64,000 bases of DNA. Source: a virus. Under the pieces are notes generated by a model. That model searched no databases and was not told the origin of the DNA. It was given only the letters and a program-made list of their open reading frames with translations. Shown here in pieces: positions 59,475 through 64,000 of the stretch (the first letter of the stretch is position 1; each line of letters begins with the position of its first letter). The DNA lies in the IMG/VR virus record IMGVR_UViG_3300025319_000005, positions 124,001 to 188,000 of that record. One strand, 5' to 3'. Both the position numbers and the translations under genes were made by a program.

Positions 59475-60245
59475 TTAAAATACAAATTTTAAGACTTTAA
59501 TATTATTTACTTTTTCACTATATCCAAAATTTCTAATTTCATCATGTATTTCTATGTGACAATTTGCACAAACCATAATACATTTATCAACTTCTACTTT
59601 TAATCTTTCAAAACCATAAGATTTGCCACCAATAGTAAAATCTTTTTCACTTGGATTTGTATGATGAAATTGTAAAACTGATGTTGATTTATTATATCCA
59701 CAACATTCACATTTCCATCCTTTATATTCAATTAATCTAATTTTACTTCTTTTTCTCCAATCTATAACAGCCTGACTTTTGGTTTTAGTTTTTTGTCTTT
59801 TTTTATTTGTTTTAATCAAATCATCAGAAATGTAATTTCTAATTGTTGTCCTATCTACCTTAAAATAAGCGGCTGTTTTTCTTAAAGACTTACTTTCTAT
59901 ATAAAAATTAACAACTTCTATTTCAATAAGTTCTTTTTTCTTAAATGTACCACTTGATTTATTTAATCCATACAAATTACATATTTTAATTAACTTATCT
60001 TCTCCAATGTCCAAAATTGACCTTATTTCGTCATAGCTTTTCAATTCTCTTCTGTAAGCAATTATTTTGTTTATAACTTCATCAGTTATTCCAATTAAAA
60101 AACTGTTTCTTACTCCGCCAAGTCCAACATTATTTATGTGATAAGACACAGTGCTTTTTGAACACTTTAATTGTTCAACTATTTCTTTTATAGTTGAGCC
60201 TTTTTCTCTTAAAGAGATAATTTTATTTTTCAAACCTTTATCCAT
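59475..60245 (-). CDS. HNH homing endonuclease with HTH repeats
   Basis: From the ATG at 60245: helix-turn-helix modules STIKEIVEQLKCSKSTV and ADYFKVDRTTIRNYI-like AAYFKVDRTTIRNYI, then an HNH core: CECCGYNKS, LQFHHTNPSEKDF and CANCHIEIHDE. Same plan as the endonuclease at 15297. Placed between tRNA-His and tRNA-Asn. Confidence 0.85.
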   Translation of the reverse strand: MDKGLKNKIISLREKGSTIKEIVEQLKCSKSTVSYHINNVGLGGVRNSFLIGITDEVINKIIAYRRELKSYDEIRSILDIGEDKLIKICNLYGLNKSSGTFKKKELIEIEVVNFYIESKSLRKTAAYFKVDRTTIRNYISDDLIKTNKKRQKTKTKSQAVIDWRKRSKIRLIEYKGWKCECCGYNKSTSVLQFHHTNPSEKDFTIGGKSYGFERLKVEVDKCIMVCANCHIEIHDEIRNFGYSEKVNNIKVLKFVF

Positions 60246-60316
60246 ATTATTAACTTTATTTGTTAATAAATATGGGATAAAATTCAAAAAAACAAAATTT
60301 ATTTCAAAGAACGTTG

Positions 60317-60388
60317 CGGACCCGCCTGGACTTGAACCAGAAAACGCAGATTAACAATCTGAAGTGATACCAATTTCACCACAGGTCC
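60317..60388 (-). tRNA. tRNA-Asn(GUU)
   Basis: Acceptor GGACCTG/CGGGTCC, G73, anticodon CAGA/TCTG loop TTGTTAA (GUU), D-arm GTGA/TCAC. Confidence 0.9.
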
Positions 60389-60394
60389 CAATAT

Positions 60395-60715
60395 TTATTT
60401 TTTAATTTCTTCTTTAGTAATAGAATCACCAACCTCTATTACTTTGCCAAAAACTTTTTTTGTCCAACCATTTATTCCTCCTTTATTATTTCCTATTAAA
60501 CAACCTTTTTGTGCATTAATTGCTTTTACTAAATGTGTGTAGAAATTGCCGTGCACTTTCGCATAGACTATATCTCCTACTTTAACTTCATCTATTGTAA
60601 TTGGGGCAATTTTATGTTCTTGTCCCGACTTAATTAAAGGAACCATTGAGTTTCCTTTTTCACTGGTGACGAAAGTCTCACCGTTTTGTAATCTTTCTAA
60701 TTTATAATTTCTCAT
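60395..60715 (-). CDS. S24/LexA-like beta-domain protein
   Basis: Resembles the peptidase S24 fold: GNSMVPLIKSGQEHKIAPI, VGDIVYAKVHGNFYTHLVKAI and LIGNNKGGINGWTK. The Ser of GNSM could be the nucleophile; no clear catalytic Lys. Without a DNA-binding domain it may be a small decoy or processing protein. Confidence 0.6.
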   Translation of the reverse strand: MRNYKLERLQNGETFVTSEKGNSMVPLIKSGQEHKIAPITIDEVKVGDIVYAKVHGNFYTHLVKAINAQKGCLIGNNKGGINGWTKKVFGKVIEVGDSITKEEIKK

Positions 60716-60734
60716 TTTTTATTATTTGTTTTGG

Positions 60735-60820
60735 CGGAAAACGGGCAAATCGAATACCATTCAAATTAACGAACCTCTCGCTTAGCAGGCGGAGACAACT
60801 CCCTGGTTGTTTCGTTTTCC
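60735..60820 (-). tRNA. tRNA-Ser(GCU)
   Basis: Class II, 86 bases. Acceptor GGAAAAC/GTTTTCC, G73 as in Ser, anticodon CGC/GCG with loop CTGCTAA (GCU), T-loop TTCGATT. Confidence 0.8.
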
Positions 60821-60847
60821 ATTTATTATTTCAAAGAACATTTTTTG

Positions 60848-60933
60848 CAGAGGCTAAGAGAGTTCAACTCTTACAACCTTTTCAAGTCCTAGCTATTTTC
60901 AAGATAGTGTACCTCCGTCAACTGGGAGCCTCT
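60848..60933 (-). tRNA. tRNA-Ser(UGA)
   Basis: Class II, 86 bases. Acceptor AGAGGCT/AGCCTCT, G73, anticodon CTAT/ATAG loop CTTGAAA (UGA), T-stem AAGAG/CTCTT. Confidence 0.85.
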
Positions 60934-60941
60934 ATGTTTGC

Positions 60942-61012
60942 CTATTAACTCTATCACTCACCTAAACGGTGGATTACAGAACTTCGGCAGGATTTTATTC
61001 CTGTTCAGTTAG
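60942..61012 (-). other. tRNA-sized two-hairpin element
   Basis: Hairpins CAGGA/TCCTG and CACC/GGTG (5-base loop) inside a weak TAACT/AGTTA stem, between tRNA-Ser and tRNA-Phe. No anticodon arm recognised. Confidence 0.3.
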
Positions 61013-61089
61013 TGGAGATTGCCAGAATTGAACTGGCGTTAATTTCACGGTTCTTCAAACCGCAGCTAGACCGTCTCAGCTAAATCTCC
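61013..61089 (-). tRNA. tRNA-Phe(GAA), canonical
   Basis: Acceptor GGAGATT/AATCTCC, A73, anticodon GCGGT/ACCGT loop TTGAAGA (GAA), T-arm GCCAG-TTCAATT-CTGGC. A normal counterpart of the degenerate ones at 16 kb. Confidence 0.9.
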
Positions 61090-61114
61090 ATTATTTTCAA
61101 AAAACGTTATAAAA

Positions 61115-61145
61115 CAAAAAACCCGAACTCTTTTGTAAGTCCGGG
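61115..61145 (-). terminator. intrinsic terminator or attenuator before tRNA array
   Basis: CCCGGAC pairs with GTTCGGG, then TTTTTTG on the minus strand; nearly the same sequence as at 52692. Confidence 0.75.
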
Positions 61146-61174
61146 TGTGTTTATGTTGTTTTAATTTTAATCTT

Positions 61175-61264
61175 TTACGATTCAAAAGGACAATACACAC
61201 CCGCTCGGCTTTTATTACTAAAACTCGATTTGTTAAAATGCTTATGTGTATTATTTGTTGTCAT
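61175..61264 (-). CDS. leader ORF of tRNA array, 29 aa
   Basis: MTTNNTHKHFNKSSFSNKSR then AGVYCPFES. Same position as the leader at 52761: after a host-type promoter, before the terminator and tRNA genes. Confidence 0.4.
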   Translation of the reverse strand: MTTNNTHKHFNKSSFSNKSRAGVYCPFES

Positions 61265-61336
61265 TTTGTATTCTTAATATTCTTTAAATAGTATAAAAAA
61301 TTATTTTTCTAAAAATTCTTATTATCAATTATAACG

Positions 61337-61368
61337 CAAAGATATAATTAAAGTTTCAAAAAAGCAAA
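61337..61368 (-). promoter_or_regulatory. Bacteroidota-type promoter of tRNA array
   Basis: TTTG, 20 bases, TATCTTTG on the minus strand. The surrounding sequence closely repeats 52910-53030. Confidence 0.7.
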
Positions 61369-61425
61369 TTTATTTTGATTTATTTTTTATTTCATTAAAA
61401 AAGGTATCTCGGGTTTTCTGATAAT

Positions 61426-61507
61426 TTGCCGTTGTCATACTGATTAGAGTCGAACTAATCGTGTTGCGTTTCTACATTTCTACAATTTACATTTTTACAA
61501 AGTCGGC
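61426..61507 (-). other. tRNA-like remnant with normal T-arm
   Basis: GATTAG-TTCGACT-CTAATC is a good T-arm on the minus strand, but no pairing acceptor or anticodon arm could be found. The bases to 61690 contain further hairpins but nothing I can name. Confidence 0.3.
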
Positions 61508-61692
61508 CTTTTTGATTCTATTGCCTTTTCCATAAGGATGTCTTGTGAGACTTGTTTTTTGTATTTATCTCCTTTCGAAGTTAATTACTATGAACGTTTT
61601 TTAGAAACTTTCTTGAAACTATCTGGTGTATCGTCACCTGAACCTATCCGGTAAATGTTGCCGGAACCATCCATACTGGCCCGAGAATGTTT

Positions 61693-62229
61693 TTATTCAG
61701 AACTCATAAGAGATTCTAAATCTACATGAGAAAAAGAAAGCTCTATTGTTTTTTGATTTAATATTTCAATTTCATTTTGAGTGGTTCTGTACTTTGTTTT
61801 GAAGTGTGAAATTTTACTTTTCACTTCCGTAGAAGTAACAGCCGGAATATATTCAACTTTTATTGATTTTCTTGTTCCGTTTCCAAGGTTCTCAAATTTT
61901 GTTGTTTTTGTTGGTTTAGTGCGAGCTAATGCATTTTCATAAATTGATAATAGCAATTTGTTATTATGCATAGAGCGAACTTTATTGTCTACTTGATTTT
62001 CTTTGTTAAAAGAAGAAATCTTTGAATTTATTTCTTCAGAAAATCCAAGGGCTTTTTCCAAACGAGAAACAGCTTCTCCAAATTTTTTAATATCTGCCTC
62101 ATCAGTAATGACCTGGTCATCTTCTTTAGTTGAACCAAGTGGAGCTCTAAAAGTTTCACTTTGAATAGATTGAACTGATTTAGAAATTTCATTTTTAAGT
62201 CTTAGTGCTTCTGATACAGTAATGTTCAT
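61693..62229 (-). CDS. DUF6847-like (DIP1984-type) protein, tentative
   Basis: Starts MNITVSEALRLKNEISKSVQS, like the opening of DIP1984-type proteins, then charged helical regions with TRKSIKVEYIPAVTSTEV and a helical tail. 178 residues. Host-type promoter upstream. Confidence 0.5.
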   Translation of the reverse strand: MNITVSEALRLKNEISKSVQSIQSETFRAPLGSTKEDDQVITDEADIKKFGEAVSRLEKALGFSEEINSKISSFNKENQVDNKVRSMHNNKLLLSIYENALARTKPTKTTKFENLGNGTRKSIKVEYIPAVTSTEVKSKISHFKTKYRTTQNEIEILNQKTIELSFSHVDLESLMSSE

Positions 62230-62263
62230 GATGATATATTTTAATTATTTATTGTTTGGGATA

Positions 62264-62294
62264 CAAATGTAATAATAAATTTAATACAAACAAA
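62264..62294 (-). promoter_or_regulatory. Bacteroidota-type promoter
   Basis: TTTG, 19 bases, TACATTTG on the minus strand, 35 bases before the gene start at 62229. Confidence 0.55.
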
Positions 62295-62295
62295 T

Positions 62296-62445
62296 TTATT
62301 TACATTTTTCTTCTTTAGATAACTCTTCTATAATAACAGAAAGTTGTCCACATGCGGCACCGTTGTTAATTTCTGATTGAGTTGCCACTGCTACGGCATA
62401 TTCAAAACCGCTTTCTTCTAATTGTTTTTTTATTTCTTCGTTCAT
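62296..62445 (-). CDS. small acidic protein, 49 aa
   Basis: MNEEIKKQLEESGFEYAVAV then ATQSEINNGAACGQL and SKEEKCK. Follows the radical SAM gene by 12 bases and contains Cys residues, so it may belong to the radical SAM group. Confidence 0.5.
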   Translation of the reverse strand: MNEEIKKQLEESGFEYAVAVATQSEINNGAACGQLSVIIEELSKEEKCK

Positions 62446-62457
62446 TTTTTTGTTTTT

Positions 62458-63345
62458 TTAAATTAAAGTTAAACCGTTAAATCCAAATTTTAAATTCTTA
62501 CCATTAAATACAACTAAATTAGAAGGATGTTCTGGCTTTAAAACGCATCTTGAGTATGCTTTTACAACCTCTATATCTAATTTTTCTGGTATATATAAAT
62601 AGTTATTACATTTACAACTATCAAAATAATTCCATTGTTTTGATAATAACATTCTTTTCGTTTTAAAATCAAAACTCGAAAAGTCTATAAAATTTTCTTT
62701 ACAAAAGTCATTAATTTTCATCAAAGAAACAAATCCAACATCATATATTTTTAAAAAATTTGCAAATTCTAAAAATTCGTATATTTCTTTCTCAGAATCA
62801 ATATTGTTTTTAATTAGATTACAACTTAAATGTAGTAAGTTTTTGTTAATTAATTTTTCTTGAGCTCTTTTTAACTCTACGGTAGATAATGCCTTAAAAC
62901 CTAAAATTTCATTATTCTTAACATCTTCATAGTGATGTCTACTAATAGAAATGCTATCAAAATTATTTATTTCGCCATTCTCGAATAAATTTAATAATTG
63001 AAATCCATTTGTGTTCATTACAAGAAATGTTTCCGGAAAGTAAAATCGAATTAAATCAATTATTTTATAAAGTTTTTTTAGTTCTAAAGTTGGTTCACCT
63101 CCAGTGATTGATATTTTTTTAACTTCAATTTCTTCTTTTAATGAAATTAAAGTTTGTTCAAATTTTTCAAAATCAAAAGCGTTTGCTACATTTTTAAACT
63201 CACAAAAAGAACAATTTGCGTTACATCCATTTAATTGAACATATAAATTAATATACGGTTCCGTTATTGGAACCATTTCACAGCCATTTAATGAACAGTT
63301 ATGAGATTTTAAATCTATAGTTTTCCCAAAAATAGTTGTTTGCAT
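62458..63345 (-). CDS. radical SAM enzyme
   Basis: CNANCSFC at residues 41-48 is the CX3CX2C iron-sulfur site, and GGEPT at 82-86 binds SAM. Residues up to about 200 form the TIM barrel; the C-terminus has a CKCNNYLYIPEKL segment. QueE-like or peptide-modifying type. It starts two bases after the small Cys-tailed protein, so the latter could be its substrate. Confidence 0.8.
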   Translation of the reverse strand: MQTTIFGKTIDLKSHNCSLNGCEMVPITEPYINLYVQLNGCNANCSFCEFKNVANAFDFEKFEQTLISLKEEIEVKKISITGGEPTLELKKLYKIIDLIRFYFPETFLVMNTNGFQLLNLFENGEINNFDSISISRHHYEDVKNNEILGFKALSTVELKRAQEKLINKNLLHLSCNLIKNNIDSEKEIYEFLEFANFLKIYDVGFVSLMKINDFCKENFIDFSSFDFKTKRMLLSKQWNYFDSCKCNNYLYIPEKLDIEVVKAYSRCVLKPEHPSNLVVFNGKNLKFGFNGLTLI

Positions 63346-63347
63346 TT

Positions 63348-63659
63348 TTAACAGTGGCTAAAATTACTTGTTTTACCTCCTCTACCACACGGATCTACAT
63401 CAGAAGAATTAGAAGAAGATTTTCTCTTTAAGTCTTCAATTTCTTTTTTTAATTTTTCCAACTCTAAACATTTTTTATCTAATTCAATTTGTGTTTTACA
63501 CTTTAATTTGAATTCTTTCAAAACTGCTTCTGAAATTTGCCCAGTATCAACAAGTGTTTTTTCTGCTGCTTCAACAAAAGTTTCCATATCGTTTGGGTGA
63601 GTTTTAGAAAAAAATTTATAATATTCTTCCAAAAATGCTATTTCGTCTTTTTTTGCCAT
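63348..63659 (-). CDS. RiPP-precursor-like protein with Cys-rich tail
   Basis: Residues 1-80 are charged, helical and leader-like. The last 23 residues, SSSNSSDVDPCGRGGKTSN then FSHC, differ sharply, are Ser/Gly-rich and have two Cys. Placed between two radical SAM genes with gaps of a few bases. This fits a modified-peptide precursor, but no cleavage site is certain. Confidence 0.5.
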   Translation of the reverse strand: MAKKDEIAFLEEYYKFFSKTHPNDMETFVEAAEKTLVDTGQISEAVLKEFKLKCKTQIELDKKCLELEKLKKEIEDLKRKSSSNSSDVDPCGRGGKTSNFSHC

Positions 63660-63666
63660 GTTGTTT

Positions 63667-64000
63667 TTATTTTAAATTTACACCTTCAATAACTCCTTCT
63701 CCAAGATGGTTATTATTAGAAACTTCATTTGGATTTATAGGACTTAATTTAATGAAAAAATTGTCCTTATCAAAATTTTCTTTTAATTTATCAATATTAA
63801 AATCACTTTCATCAACTAAAGTCATGTTTAAAGTAGTTTTTAAGTTGCTGAAAGTTTTTATTTTTCCAAGTTCTGAAATTGTCATTTTCTTTTTGTATGG
63901 AATTAGCCAATTTCTTTTTTCATCTTCCAGTGAATGCAAAGATACTTGAAGAGTGATATTATCTTTTATCCAACTAAAATCAGCATCTTTAATTCCAATT
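63667..64000 (-). CDS. RlmN-like radical SAM protein, C-terminal part
   Basis: Open to the window edge. ITLQVSLHSLEDEKRNWLIP, TLNMTLVDESDF and IKLSPINPNEVSNNN resemble the C-terminal half of RlmN-like radical SAM enzymes. The catalytic N-terminus lies beyond the window. Third gene of the radical SAM group. Confidence 0.6.
   Translation of the reverse strand, partial: IGIKDADFSWIKDNITLQVSLHSLEDEKRNWLIPYKKKMTISELGKIKTFSNLKTTLNMTLVDESDFNIDKLKENFDKDNFFIKLSPINPNEVSNNNHLGEGVIEGVNLK

Noticed and set aside
61426-61690. tmRNA
   Set aside because: A normal T-arm is present, but no matching acceptor, no resume ORF and no typical 5' domain.
1-64000. CRISPR arrays, insertion sequences, integrase or plasmid replication genes
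   Set aside because: No regularly spaced repeats, transposase or integrase motifs were seen.

Overview
This 64 kb window is a stretch of a large, AT-rich bacteriophage genome. The evidence is dense, mostly short genes on both strands, virion-type genes with T4-like features, many homing endonucleases, phage-type nucleotide metabolism (thymidylate synthase, dNMP kinase), arrays of tRNA genes and a candidate RNase P RNA. Several promoters match the Bacteroidota pattern TTTG-N19-21-TAnnTTTG. A DUF3127 OB-fold protein with a DLPF tail and a DUF6808-like membrane protein, both typical of Bacteroidota, point the same way. The likely host is a flavobacterium-like Bacteroidota species. No integrase or plasmid replicon is visible here.

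Layout. 0-7.5 kb: a conflict-type island with a caspase-like protein, a nuclease-methylase pair and short genes that look like pieces of terminase and portal proteins, followed by metallopeptidase/nucleotidyltransferase polyproteins. 7.5-15 kb: small genes, dNMP kinase, a PcfJ-like protein and thyA. 15-16.5 kb: an HNH endonuclease and three atypical tRNA-Phe-like genes. 16.5-36 kb: mainly minus-strand late-type genes, many beginning with a short amphipathic leader that ends in (L/I)-x-E, plus a mitochondrial-type monomeric PheRS and a DUF2061-APS kinase fusion. 36-48 kb: homing endonuclease, sulfotransferase, second PcfJ-like protein, scaffold-like protein, Dam, a restriction endonuclease overlapping a 5mC methylase, and short genes resembling pieces of major capsid and tail sheath proteins. 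48-62 kb: two tRNA regions, an RNase P RNA, NadD, and more packaged-effector candidates. 62-64 kb: two radical SAM enzymes around a small Cys-tailed protein.

Two themes connect the window. First, at least seventeen proteins carry an N-terminal leader of about 12-25 residues ending at a T4 gp21-type prohead protease site, (L/I)-x-E. This suggests packaging into the capsid and delivery with the DNA. Their bodies include metallopeptidases, a nucleotidyltransferase, GNAT acetyltransferases, a 2H phosphoesterase, an ADP-ribosyltransferase-like protein, an alpha/beta hydrolase and large WC-motif proteins. Several look like polyproteins with internal cleavage sites. An AT-rich box, CTATTTAT, lies upstream of many of them and may be the late promoter.

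Second, five short genes share a motif of the form R-(I/F)-V-(I/L)-x-E-K-Y. Four of these also resemble segments of terminase, portal, major capsid or tail sheath. They sit beside the two restriction-modification pairs. This could be an undescribed interference or decoy system, but the function is inference.

Translation is partly self-supplied: about 20 tRNAs, an RNase P RNA, PheRS and tRNA-Phe. Each of three tRNA arrays is preceded by a tiny leader ORF and an intrinsic terminator, an arrangement that suggests attenuation. All calls come from reading the sequence; no database search was possible.
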